From Lumbricus rubellus (Eukaryota; Annelida; Clitellata; Crassiclitellata; Lumbricidae): a stretch of DNA of 64,000 nucleotides. Where the stretch lies: contig OX243822.1 in assembly GCA_945859605.1 (NCBI GenBank), positions 4,128,196 through 4,192,195 on the forward strand. Direction: 5' to 3'. Made by a program: the position numbers and the translations under genes. The notes beneath the pieces were generated by a model. That model was not told the origin of the DNA. It searched no databases and was given only the letters and a program-made list of their open reading frames with translations. Numbering within the stretch: position 1 is the first letter of the stretch; each line of letters begins with the position of its first letter. This document shows, piece after piece, positions 26,901 through 60,602 of this stretch.

Positions 26901-28224
26901 AAATGAATCTAGGTCACGTCAACAAAACACATAGATAGACCTAGGCTATGATTTTTTTTTAGGTCAGACTAATTAAACAAATCTACCGTAAATGAAACAA
27001 ATATACGTCAGGCAATTAAACAAATACAGTGAACTTTATCGGCCTGAGCTGTACCATATATAGCACTACAGAAATCCAGGGCTGTTTTTAAGGAATTTTT
27101 AGAACTGCACAACTCCTTCTTTTTCTTCCCATCCTCCATGGTAAATTACTTCCAATCGGAGGACAATGACCATTTTCTGCTTGTTTTAACTGTACAAAAG
27201 TGCTTCTTCAACTGCACAAATCCATTTAGAACTGCACATTTTGTGTACAACTGCACGTTAAAAAAGCCCTCCATAAAATCGCCATCTTGCTGTAGTTGTT
27301 GTTATTGTACTATAATTTGTCATCATCATTCTTATTGTCATCATTATTATCGTATAATCGATATCATCACTATAATTGAATTATTACTTTAAATATCATT
27401 ATTTATTATTTTGCTTTCGTTGAAGCTTCAGTTGCATCTGAGAAAACCAAATAAATTTGTTGGACTTGAAAAATGATTCCTAGAGCTGCTAATGGCCTCA
27501 GTCACCATCATCATTGCTGACATTATCATCATCAATGAACAACAACAACACAATGAACAACACAATGAACAACATCAACACCTTTGTGGACAAGATTGCA
27601 GGGCAGGGGCATAAACCTCATACTGTCATCATCGTCGTCGTTGTACGATGGCAGTTGTCACCATCATCATTCATCCTCATAATCATAAGTGTCAGTGATA
27701 GCACAGAGTCATGATATAATCAGTCAACAATTGTCAACACCGATGACAATACACCAAGCACCATTGTCGTCATCATCATCGTTATCGTCGTTGTTGTCAT
27801 CATCATCACTATATTGTCGTCATATTACATTACGTTATTATACAGCAGCTGTACAAATACTTGCGGTTTCATCACGTGCCCTATCTCCCACCTGCCTCTA
27901 ACCCAGTTCAACTTTACCCCACTTTTTTAACCGATCACTCATCGATAAATAATTGCAGTTAACCTCCACTCATTCACTCTTAAATCTGCATTTATAAGTT
28001 AATACTTTCTGATTAAAAAACGGCAATCCCCACTCACTCCCCATCTGGGAAGTTGTGTAACACAATACAAACTTTTTCAGAACTTTGACACGCACGTTAC
28101 ATAAGTTCTGTATTGGACCTTAGAAACAATAAAACTCTTTTAATTCTCAACGATCGTATGTAATAAATTAATTATTAAACATACCTTTGTACTGGATGTC
28201 ATTATCTGAAGGGAAAGTCTGCAT
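10232..28224 (-). CDS. CYTH: Cytohesin (ARF guanine-nucleotide exchange factor), complete 13-exon coding region
   Basis: Seen: minus-strand exons 28224-28185, 26606-26533, 20551-20481, 17163-17103, 16582-16464, 16126-16046, 14974-14862, 13749-13601, 12579-12468, 12096-12020, 11305-11155, 10918-10849 and 10301-10232 join in frame (1188 nt with stop) to a 395-aa protein, close to the usual ~400 aa. Order: N-terminal coiled coil (about residues 15-60), Sec7 domain (about 63-250) with FRLPGE, whose Glu160 should be the catalytic glutamic finger, and LNTSLHNP as second motif, then a PH domain (about 266-372) with the [10 protein letters not shown] strand and a basic C-terminal tail (RRKKATRN). Known for the family: Sec7 loads GTP on ARF1/ARF6 and the PH domain recruits the protein to phosphoinositides at the plasma membrane. 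All introns are GT-AG and all phases match. The exact paralog cannot be named; invertebrates usually have one. The 3' end is not determined. Confidence 0.96.
10770..10830. repeat. (CA)n/(CAGA)n microsatellite
   Basis: Alternating ACACACAGACA units, 20 bp from cytohesin exon 12's donor. Confidence 0.8.
10849..10918 (-). CDS. CYTH: Cytohesin exon 12 (PH C-terminal helix)
   Basis: Residues 350-373, [20 protein letters not shown] then SI. The Trp of EDWIRSI is the PH-helix tryptophan. Acceptor GTAG, donor GTGAGA. The loop is shorter and more polar than the NHTVYRISAPTPEEK of vertebrates. Confidence 0.93.
11155..11305 (-). CDS. CYTH: Cytohesin exon 11 (PH)
   Basis: Residues 300-350, [18 protein letters not shown] onward to [15 protein letters not shown], closely matching the family. 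Acceptor GTAG, donor GTCAGT. A SINE copy begins about 145 bp from its acceptor side. Confidence 0.97.
11450..11665 (+). mobile_element. tRNA-derived SINE (family A)
   Basis: GGGGCGCGGTGGTGTAGTGG, GGTTCGAATCC, GAGCGCCTCTGAGTAG, GGGGCGCTATAACAAGTGCA and a (CAAA)n end. Inserted in the cytohesin intron between exons 10 and 11. Confidence 0.88.
12020..12096 (-). CDS. CYTH: Cytohesin exon 10 (PH core)
   Basis: Residues 274-299, [20 protein letters not shown] then FEFTT. The basic KNWKRRW strand lines the phosphoinositide pocket in the family. Direct joining to exon 9 gives two glycines (KQGGRVK), the diglycine form. Acceptor TCAG, donor GTGAGT. Confidence 0.96.
12468..12579 (-). CDS. CYTH: Cytohesin exon 9 (Sec7-PH linker)
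   Basis: Residues 237-273, [20 protein letters not shown] then [17 protein letters not shown], plus one base of Gly274. The linker and PH strand 1 are typical of cytohesins. Donor GTCAGT. Confidence 0.96.
12697..12911 (-). mobile_element. tRNA-derived SINE (family A)
   Basis: Full-length copy in the intron between cytohesin exons 8 and 9, close to exon 9. Confidence 0.87.
13212..13290. mobile_element. TTAA-flanked mini element in cytohesin intron
   Basis: TTAA-CCCTTTGCCCGTT at the left and AACGGGTAAAAGA-TTAA at the right; TTAA at 13208-13211 and 13291-13294. Imperfect inverted repeats, so older than the other copies. Lies in the intron between exons 8 and 9. Confidence 0.6.
13438..13600 (-). 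mobile_element. LINE 3' end fragment (L2/CR1-like)
   Basis: Minus strand encodes [15 protein letters not shown] and LSRLKTALF, the usual C-terminal end of a non-LTR reverse transcriptase ORF, followed by GAGCGCTTCTGAGTAG and a TATA-type tail. Directly next to cytohesin exon 8. Confidence 0.65.
13601..13749 (-). CDS. CYTH: Cytohesin exon 8 (Sec7, LNTSLHNP)
   Basis: Residues 187-236, [19 protein letters not shown], then [20 protein letters not shown] and the DL pair before the donor. Second conserved Sec7 motif, part of the ARF-binding groove. Acceptor GCAG, donor GTATAA, phase 0 end. Confidence 0.96.
13750..14640. repeat. Tandem array of ACACATG/AAACC units, split by a LINE tail
   Basis: Repeated AACACATGAAGACACACAAC, AAACCNTTTCACACAAAGAC and TAAAATAACACATC blocks. 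The copies at 14370-14465 and 14490-14585 are nearly identical (about 120-bp step). The array is interrupted at 13875-14250 by LINE tails. Confidence 0.75.
13875..14115 (+). mobile_element. LINE 3' end fragment with (GAAT)n tail
   Basis: Encodes [19 protein letters not shown] and [10 protein letters not shown] (one frame change), then GGGAGCGCCTCTGAGTAG, GGAGCGCTATATAAAC and GAATGAATGAA. It interrupts a tandem array of ACACATG units. A short second tail is at 14215-14250. Confidence 0.75.
14862..14974 (-). CDS. CYTH: Cytohesin exon 7 (Sec7 catalytic motif)
   Basis: Residues 149-187, [20 protein letters not shown] and onward to KST. Contains FRLPGE with the predicted catalytic Glu160. Acceptor GTAG, donor GTTGGA; one base of Asp187 is carried over. 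Confidence 0.96.
15464..16024 (+). mobile_element. 561-bp repeat with CTAGCTGAACCCGG head and TTTATATAG end
   Basis: Begins CTAGCTGAACCCGGCCACGC with a GCCACGCGTTGCTGTGGC hairpin, ends TTTTATTTATATAG, and is flanked by the 6-bp repeat ATTGTA at 15458-15463 and 16025-16030. A CTCC/CCCTCGACCTCCAT minisatellite at 15505-15650 lies inside. A related head lies inverted at 36605-36726. Class not assigned. It ends 15 bp before the intron side of cytohesin exon 6's donor. Confidence 0.65.
16046..16126 (-). CDS. CYTH: Cytohesin exon 6 (Sec7, 81 nt)
   Basis: Residues 122-149: [17 protein letters not shown] then [10 protein letters not shown]. It aligns with the AFVDLHEFTDLNLVQALR segment of the family but is the most diverged Sec7 exon. 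Acceptor CTAG, donor GTAGGT, phase 2 on both sides. A 561-bp repeat ends about 20 bp from its donor. Too short to appear as an open reading frame on its own. Confidence 0.92.
   Translation of the reverse strand, partial: ARLQHCSSQSVCNVKRFLWHDSRAGS
16464..16582 (-). CDS. CYTH: Cytohesin exon 5 (Sec7, [15 protein letters not shown])
   Basis: Residues 83-122, with [19 protein letters not shown] almost identical to other cytohesins. Acceptor GCAG. The donor is GTCAAC, a weak match to consensus, but the phase (two bases of Arg122) joins correctly to exon 6. Confidence 0.95.
16620..16660. repeat. (ATA)n microsatellite
   Basis: About 12 AAT units, with TTAGCTAATCTTTATAA on both sides. Confidence 0.7.
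17103..17163 (-). CDS. CYTH: Cytohesin exon 4 (entry to Sec7)
   Basis: Residues 62-82, including [11 protein letters not shown], the invariant cytohesin stretch at the start of Sec7. Acceptor GCAG, donor GTGAGT, phase 0 end. An overlapping frame contains a stop, so only this frame joins correctly. Confidence 0.94.
17215..17355. repeat. (ATT)n microsatellite
   Basis: Interrupted ATT/CCT units, 50 bp upstream (gene sense) of cytohesin exon 4's acceptor. Confidence 0.8.
18000..18975. repeat. Purine-rich GGCA/GGAA simple repeat and 15-bp ACATACACAGAAAGA array
   Basis: (CAG)n at 18005-18050; (GGCA/GGAA)n from about 18105 to 18780; five exact 15-mers at about 18890-18965. Long Cys/Leu/Ser open frames on the minus strand are an effect of the composition. 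Confidence 0.85.
20040..20440. repeat. (CCAGCCAGTCAT)n repeat
   Basis: CAGCCAGCCAGTCATGCAGC units for about 250 bp, decaying into CAACCA/CAATCA repeats, 40 bp from cytohesin exon 3. Confidence 0.85.
20481..20551 (-). CDS. CYTH: Cytohesin exon 3 (coiled coil)
   Basis: Residues 39-62, [20 protein letters not shown] then QQD plus two bases of Lys62. Heptad-like hydrophobic spacing continues the coiled coil. Acceptor GCAG, donor GTAAGA. Only 71 nt, set in repeat-rich introns. Confidence 0.9.
20645..21000. repeat. (CAGA)n/(CA)n repeat
   Basis: GACAGACAGACA and ACACACACAC tracts, on the upstream (gene sense) side of exon 3. Confidence 0.85.
21215..21480. repeat. GATA-rich repeat
   Basis: Many GATAAG, GATACAGATA and TGATAGGA words without a fixed period; degenerate. 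Confidence 0.5.
21485..22741. other. Cytohesin intron 2 sequence, nothing recognised
   Basis: Non-repetitive by eye, with GATACAA words up to 21850 and a string of AAATCCAC words from 22000 to 22300. Confidence 0.45.
22750..22998. mobile_element. 249-bp hAT-like MITE
   Basis: Flanked by the exact 8-bp repeat CTCTGGGG at 22742-22749 and 22999-23006. Ends CAGGGGC... and ...CGCCCCG are only roughly inverted. The interior has poly-C runs and two ACATTTCGGCYGG blocks that are diverged internal repeats. Confidence 0.65.
23007..25675. other. Cytohesin intron 2 sequence, diverged repeats only
   Basis: Around 23860-23990 and 24785-25010 are repeated CTCAAGACCAAGA/TTTAAAC words, a diverged short repeat. 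One AGGTGTTTAA cassette is at 24471-24511. No exon found. Confidence 0.45.
25676..25925 (-). mobile_element. LINE 3' end fragment with (GAAT)n tail
   Basis: Minus strand encodes [20 protein letters not shown] and [10 protein letters not shown], then GGGAGCGCCTCTGAGTA, GAAGCGCTATATAAATGTCC and (GAAT)n. Best-preserved copy in the window. Confidence 0.78.
26038..26145. repeat. (ATA)n microsatellite
   Basis: AATAATAATAAATAATAATA units next to the SINE variant. Confidence 0.85.
26150..26356 (-). mobile_element. tRNA-derived SINE variant with a different body
   Basis: Head TGTGGTGTAGTGGGTATG and GGTTCGAATCC on the minus strand resemble family A, but the body (GGCGCCGTAACGCAG region) differs, so this is a separate subfamily in the first cytohesin intron. 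Confidence 0.6.
26533..26606 (-). CDS. CYTH: Cytohesin exon 2 (coiled coil)
   Basis: Residues 14-38, [20 protein letters not shown] then QEIE, matching the cytohesin coiled-coil start. Acceptor TAG, donor GTAGGC, ends in phase 0. Confidence 0.93.
26755..27010. repeat. Degenerate tandem repeat with TTAATTAAATGAATCTAGGT
   Basis: Four to five copies of about 55 bp containing AGGTCAGGTTAATTAA and ATGGAAATAAAACATTTAGG. Confidence 0.65.
27077..27271. mobile_element. 195-bp hAT-like MITE in cytohesin intron 1
   Basis: CAGGGCTGTTTTTAAGG ... CGTTAAAAAAGCCCT; about 80-85% like the copy at 57435-57635, including repeated AACTGCAC blocks near both ends. Confidence 0.75.
27300..27840. repeat. CAT/ATT-rich simple sequence
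   Basis: Interrupted TCATCATCATC, ACAACAACAC and GTCGTC words in the first cytohesin intron. Confidence 0.55.
28185..28224 (-). CDS. CYTH: Cytohesin exon 1 (start codon)
   Basis: ATG at 28224-28222 followed by 13 codons ([13 protein letters not shown]) and one base of the Asp14 codon, then donor GTATG. This is the only ATG that joins in phase to exon 2, and the length before the coiled coil fits the family. Confidence 0.85.
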
Positions 28225-30553
28225 TTTGTCATAAAAGTTGACTTAACTTCCTTTTTCATTACCGGAACTCTGCCTTAGAAACGTCTATTCGCTAGATGGT
28301 ATGAGTAGTCATCGTCATTAAAAATAATAATTGCTAGATTCACCATTAGTCTAGAATTTCGCAATTAAAAATCGCAACAACAATACTTTACAAAAACAAT
28401 TTTAAATAATGATCGTAATAGCAATCAAATTGTTAAAGCACTACTGAAAAGTCAAGTGCTAGGCGCCAGCTTATTCACGGGCGCTAATTGCAATAGGCCT
28501 AATGTAGTATTTTAATGTTACTACTACGATACGAATTGCTGTAACGATGATCAGCAATAGAAAAAATCACAAAAACTTAACAGGAGGATAAAGATTCCGC
28601 CACTTCTTATCCTTTGGTAACCGGACAGTGATCTCATTCGGATTAGGCCTACTCTTTTGAACAGTCCCTCTGATTAGGCTAGACACAGCGCTCGTAAATA
28701 AGCCTGTCTCGCGTTTGGATTTAGAGTGGACCTTTAGAAATTTCAAAATAATAATTACAATTATGGAGCAGATTTGAGTTTGCTATCTTTATTGTGTTCG
28801 TATCGAAGATATTTTATAGGTTTGACAATAGAGTTACCAGTGGTTCTCTGTGTCTACATGTAATAGGCCTATCAAAAGTTTCCTTTGACCCTGAATAAAT
28901 AAACTAAAGCATAGGCCTAGGCCTATGGCAAGACAAAACGCGCTTCCTCACCGCACTCCAAACGCTAAAGAAATAGACTTCGACATAACTGCTGATAAAT
29001 CAATTACTAAAATAATAATATAGAATGAGATTACTAAAATAATTTAATAAAATAATAATTATTATTCGAAGATGTAATACGGGACTTGCTAAATTGTGCG
29101 AGATATCAGTGTGGCTGTTGGCAGCAAGAGGGTCGCCATATTGAATCGGTGGTGTTGGTTGGTGTTTATTATTTTGCCGAGGTTCGTTTTATTAATTAAT
29201 GAATTAACAGCGGCTTAAAATTAGTGTAATTCTTAGCGGAAGGTTTGACTTGTTCAGTTAAATATTATGTCCGATTGAAACGTTTGTGGCAGTCTTAGAA
29301 ATCCTACAATTGATGAAACTGATATAGTCCTTGACTTGTCCTCAAGTCGCAAAAGTCTAACTTTATGCCTCAAATGCAGATTACAGTCAAACCAGTGGCA
29401 ACTTGTGCATTAAATTCTCGTTCATTTGTTTAGTCCGGCACAAATGTCTAGTGAAGCCTGCTTGTGACTGCTGCTTCAAACCAAACAGTATGTATGGCAA
29501 AGCATTGCGCAGCGTAGGGTAGGCTGCAGTAACGCAAGAAATTCACATCCGTAAACATGCTCGTGATTTTAATCTTTTTTTAAATTTTTCACAACTGACG
29601 CAGCGCAGTATGATTACATGAAACGATGATGCTAATTTTTTAAGCAACGGCGGAGTATATAAAACGGGTTAACATCGACTTGTATGTGAAAGAAATTACG
29701 CGAAGCTCATCACAATGAAAAAGTGGAAGGCCTCATTGCCACTCCTAGTTTTTAATGCCGTTGCTAGTAATTTTGTTAGGGTACTGTCCAGAAGTTAAAA
29801 AATAAACAAATCTTAAATATTATGGTTATTTTCTATAACGACTCGGTAGTATTTCTACAATGGCTCGGTAGCAAGTAAACATTATGGCCGCCGCAGATAG
29901 ATGCAGAATTAGAGCGGCCTGACATACAGCGATCGATAGTCCAATATTTCCGCAACCTACGGCGAACTATTAGGCCAATGTTTTCGCGAAAGTAAGTAAG
30001 TAAAACTACCATGAAAAGGTGTATTTTCATAAATATTAATACGCTTATATAAGCTAAATAACACAACAAAATCGATTCACCTTAACACATGGCCGCCAGA
30101 TACGAGATATCTATCGATCGCCGTATGTCAGGCCACTCTAATTCTGCACCTATCTGCGGCGGCCATAATGTTTACTTGCTACCGAGCCATTGTAGAAATA
30201 CTACCGAGCCATTATAGAAAATAACCAATATTATTATTCACATAAAACTGTGTGGGAGGTTAACTTGGCAGTTGGCAAGCTGTCATATTATGAAACACTG
30301 ACTGAGTAGGTGTATTCTTGATTGTAGTTAGCTTTTGTATGTACACATTGTACAGCCACATATAATAATCAGTTGATGGTGTAATTGTTCCAAATTAAAT
30401 TACTGCTAAAGAATTATTTTCATGCAAAAAAACAAATACCCGATGGCATCGAAGTTGGTGGCTTAAATAGTTTGCTGGTTGATTTTTCTTAGCGTTGCTA
30501 TATAAATGCTTTGTTACAATAACAATTTGCTGATTTCTGTTTTTCCTGATCAG
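28225..30553. promoter_or_regulatory. Head-to-head upstream region of cytohesin and NDUFS1
   Basis: The two start codons are 2.33 kb apart on opposite strands. Both genes probably start transcription here, because NDUFS1 exon 1 begins at an acceptor and so needs an upstream 5' exon. Around 29100-29260 the sequence becomes less AT-rich and has GGGTCGCCATATTG and GCCGAGGTTCG, a plausible start region; no TATA box can be assigned. 28850-28930 has clustered TAGGCCTA palindromes. A 403-bp foldback element occupies 29824-30226. The regulatory call is inference from layout. Confidence 0.55.
29824..30226. mobile_element. 403-bp foldback element with ~110-bp inverted arms
   Basis: Left arm begins GGTTATTTTCTATAA, right arm ends TTATAGAAAATAACC; the arms continue through CTCGGTAGTATTTCTACAA, GCAAGTAAACATTATGGC and CGCAGATAG with few mismatches. 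Flanked by exact 8-bp AATATTAT at 29816-29823 and 30227-30234. No coding capacity. Sits in the presumed 5' non-coding part of NDUFS1. Confidence 0.87.
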
Positions 30554-57083
<26,530 letters not shown>

Positions 57084-57339
57084 ACAACACTGGTCACATG
57101 CAAACCCATAATTGCATGGTCAACCAGGTGACCAGTGTGAACAGTCTGCTTCAATGCCTCCCATAGTCGTTTGCAGCTGGATTAAAATAACCAACTGGTG
57201 CAAACAATAATTTTTGGGTCTTTCCCCTATCTCTCTGTGTGTGTGACTGGTCGGTTAATTATTGGGTGGACAGAACGAAGGAAAGGATTTTTAGCAAAAG
57301 TAGTAGACTAGCGATCATTGTCGATTATTATTGTTGTTG

Positions 57340-57345
57340 AATAAA
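57340..57345 (+). terminator. Polyadenylation signal of NDUFS1
   Basis: AATAAA 257 nt after the NDUFS1 stop codon, the first such hexamer on the plus strand. The 3' UTR would then be about 280 nt and end before the 201-bp MITE at 57435. Confidence 0.6.
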
Positions 57346-57434
57346 TGAGAGAACATCTTTAGGACGAAATTATTTGTTTTTTGTTGATTTGTTCTAGTTC
57401 TACGGTCCAGACTAGCAATGAACTCCGTTCAAAG

Positions 57435-57635
57435 CAGGGCTGTTTTTAAGGAATTTTTATAACTGCACAACCCCTTCTTTTCCATCCCATCATCCATGGT
57501 AAATTACTTCCAATCGGAGAACAATGACCATATATATTTTGATAGTTTTAACAGTAAATAAGTGCTTCTACAACTGCACAAGTCCATTTAGAACTGCACA
57601 TTTTGTGTACAACTGCACGTTTAAAAAGAGCCCTG
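57435..57635. mobile_element. 201-bp hAT-like MITE downstream of NDUFS1
   Basis: CAGGGCTGTTTTTAAGG ... TTTAAAAAGAGCCCTG, flanked by GTTCAAAG / CTTCAAAG (7 of 8 match). Same family as 27077-27271. Confidence 0.82.
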
Positions 57636-57999
57636 CTTCAAAGCTGTTTATTTCATCTGACCAATCAAACATTGCTTAATAAATAACTAATCTTTTGTCG
57701 TGGCTGGGCTGGCAGCGCTCCTGAGTAGGTTTCAATGGGTTTTTTGCTGATTTTTATTGTTCTATGGTCCAGACTGTAGGACCGTCCATCTTTAATCGAT
57801 CAAACTTTGTTTCACTTTGTTTTGTAAATCTCTCAGTTTTTTTCTTCTGTCGTGGCTGGGAGTGCTCCTGAGTTGGTTTCTTGAAGGGGTGCTGTAAAAG
57901 TCCACAGAATGAATAATGAAAGTGGACTTGAATTAAGTGTATTTTCTGAAGCAGAGCGTGCAGTTAACATTGTCGAGTTCTCTCTGGCATAATTTTATG

Positions 58000-58211
58000 T
58001 GGGGCGCGGTGGTGTAGTGGTGGCGTCGTTGCCTTGGAGCCGGAAGATTCGAGGTTCGAATCCAGCTCGCCACGTAAGGACCTTGGGCAAGTCCTTCACT
58101 CACAATTGCTCAGCGCTTCGGCGTGAAACTCCGATGCAGTGTCCGCTCTGCATTCGGGAGCGCCTCAGAGTAGTAATCTTGAAGAGGCGCTATAACAAGT
58201 GCACATACAAA
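58000..58211 (+). mobile_element. tRNA-derived SINE (family A)
   Basis: TGGGGCGCGGTGGTGTAGTG, GGTTCGAATCC, GAGCGCCTCAGAGTAG and GGCGCTATAACAAGTGCACA. Intact copy between NDUFS1 and UQCR10. Confidence 0.88.
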
Positions 58212-58389
58212 ATAATGTTAATTATTTCAGGGATTGGCTTTTATGTAAGTTAACTGCATGGGTTCCCACACATAGGAATCGCAACTACCGTGAAAAATTG
58301 ACACCTTTTTAAAAGAAACTTTGAGTCTTATATCAAATTTTCACTGGAGCAATAATGATGCTTGTAATGTGAAGTTCATAGTGCAAGAA

Positions 58390-58521
58390 AAAGTGTGTGG
58401 ACGCCCCGCGCCATTTCAGGCGTGCTGGTTAAATAAGTGACAGAAGTTCCAGGACGGCATAGAGATTTATAAATAAGTGCCAGGACGCCGTCCATGACCG
58501 TCCTGCCACACTTTAAGCCCT
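58390..58521. mobile_element. Second copy of the 147-bp CAGGG MITE, left end decayed
   Basis: Shares GTGTG-GGACG, AAATAAGTG and the right end CCACACTTTAAGCCCTG with 8300-8446, with part of the interior in the opposite sense. Confidence 0.6.
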
Positions 58522-58963
58522 GGGTAAAGGCAATAAAAAAGTTTATTTTTACATAGACTGAAACAACACTAAACTTTTGTCATAGTTTCGCATTGCACTT
58601 GGATAATTCTATATTGTCGAGGTTCGTGTATTACTACGCTTAACGAGTGAATAAATAAGTAAGTTAGAGGTCAACGTATAGTACTGGGAACTTAGTATTT
58701 GTAAAGCGCTACTCTGAAGCCAAGAGAATGAAACTAGTTATCAACTAATGCTCCAAAATCCTCACATCGTTGTGCAGCTTATCTACACCATACAATGCGT
58801 GAATAGTGCGCTAGTCAAATTATTCAAAGTAACAGTTACTTCACATAAAAACATCGACATCTATTTACTTACTTACCTAGTGTATCTAGCATTTATACTT
58901 TTGTGGTAATGTTAATGTTCGTCGACCTTGCGCGAAGTCATTGGTGGACAAAATCTGGACAAA

Positions 58964-59101
58964 ATGGCGTTAGAGAGGTTGTACAATGCGCTTTTCAAGA
59001 GAACGTCGACGTTTATCTTCACAGTCGTCGGCGGCGTCTTCATTTTCGAAAGAATTTTCGATCAAACCGGAGATTACATATTTGAATCTATTAATAGAGG
59101 A
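58964..59101 (+). CDS. UQCR10: UQCR10 exon 1 (transmembrane helix)
   Basis: 46 codons from ATG 58964. An earlier frame from 58928 gives a longer N-terminus (MREVIGGQNLDK), but the ATG at 58964 gives the length and start expected for the family. Confidence 0.93.
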
Positions 59102-60602
59102 GTGAGTAATGCTAAACTAATAATGTAGATTTGTCAAAATTGACCTTCGTTGACACACACATCACCTCTTACAATCTATCCGCGCAAATCTTTCATTCAT
59201 AAATGAAAACATTTTTTCACAAATCCTATCCTGCTTCTCCATCTTCTCTCACCTCTCTCTCATCATTTCAACTCTAAGCATCTCCATCTTAACCGTCCCA
59301 CTGTTAGATTGCCTGACTCTCCGGATCTTGACCCTCTGCCTATAGATTTTGTTTTGATTAAGCACATGTGCATAAGCTGGTTCCCGGCATCTGCTGTAAT
59401 TTTGGACAGTATACAATGACGAAACTATCCCAGGTAATCTTCTTGTTTAGAGTCCGAAATTATTTCAATGTAGCATCCTATAATACATACTCCGTCTTTT
59501 CAGCTCCGTCTTTTACGCTTTTTGCCACGCGTCTAGCCGTTTAAAATTTATAAATTCGATGAAAAATATTTCCTGACGAAATAGAAGCGGGATTTAGCGC
59601 GTGAGGGTCGGCTAGGGCTCAGGTTAGGCGTCGTGACGGTCGGTTAGGGTTAGTTTTAGGGCTAGTGCAGTCATTCTGCTGAGATTGAGGCTGGATTGAT
59701 GAAAATGTTCTTGCCTAACTGGAGCTGGATTGACGAAAAATAATTGTTATCTAAATAGAAGTTGGATAGCAACTATTGAATGACGCGATTGACATCAATT
59801 TTTTCCGACGCTGAGGTGAAACGATCATTTAAACCCAGAGTATATATTATCGGATGCTACCATTGAAACCATTGAAATAATATCGGACTCTAAACAAGAA
59901 GATTACCCTATCCCAACCCTAATAGACCCCACCACGCCTAACTTAACCCCAAAGCACACGCCGGTCCCCGATTATGTAGTTATGCCCAGTAGAAATCTCG
60001 AGATGACGCTTCGTTGGTGTTGGGGTGAGTGCGTTAAGGGAATTAATTTCATTCCATGCAAGTGCGCTTGTGAATGATGTGTAGCGGGGAAGTAAGATTG
60101 TGTGGTTCTGGATGTTTGCTTGTAAAATTGTAGCTTAATGTGCTAAAGATAGCTCTAGTCTATTGGCCAACATAAATATACTGGTCAATAATTTGGCATA
60201 TTTGGCTAATTAAGAATTTTCACAGTAGTATTTGCATGTCAGATGCGTATTGAGATCAGTAATCCTTTGTGCATATTATATAGTTCCACTGTTGCATCCA
60301 GACCAGCCATATTGGCACAAACCATTTGTAAGAGTAGTTATAGCCATCAATTTTTTCATGAGGCATGTAGGAACTATGTGAAATGGTATTATAACATAAG
60401 CTTCAGAGTTAAAGATAGGCCTTGTCCTTTAGGCCAATAAGATAGAGCAGAACAGGGTGCCAATGTCCAATAAAACATGGGGGAGAGTAGGGTGCCAGCG
60501 TCCTTTTGACCAATTACATATGTGTATAAACTTAACTTTTTCTGTTTTGCGTTTTTTCAGAAGCTGTACAAACACATCAAGAAGCCGGACGCAGAAGAAT
60601 AG
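58964..60602 (+). CDS. UQCR10: UQCR10 (cytochrome bc1 complex subunit 9/10), complete two-exon coding region
   Basis: Seen: exons 58964-59101 and 60561-60602 join in phase 0 to a 59-aa protein, MALERLYNALFKRTSTFIFT onward, ending KLYKHIKKPDAEE. Human UQCR10 is 63 aa. Residues about 14-33 form one hydrophobic helix (TSTFIFTVVGGVFIFERIF), followed by the family's FDQTGD and INRGKLYKHIK segments. Known role: small single-pass subunit of complex III in the inner mitochondrial membrane, next to cytochrome c1 and the Rieske protein. The helix doubles as an internal targeting signal, so no presequence is expected. Donor GTGAGT, acceptor TTTTTTCAG. Same strand as NDUFS1 and 1.88 kb after its stop. 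Confidence 0.95.
59433..59907. mobile_element. 475-bp foldback element in the UQCR10 intron
   Basis: Arms begin GGTAATCTTCTTGTTTAGAG and end with its complement CTCTAAACAAGAAGATTACC, about 45 bp with small gaps, flanked by exact 8-bp CTATCCCA at 59425-59432 and 59908-59915. The interior has several GGTTAGGGTTAG-like stretches. Confidence 0.87.
60561..60602 (+). CDS. UQCR10: UQCR10 exon 2 (stop)
   Basis: Thirteen codons KLYKHIKKPDAEE and TAG at 60600-60602, after a strong pyrimidine tract and CAG. Confidence 0.93.
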   Translation, partial: KLYKHIKKPDAEE

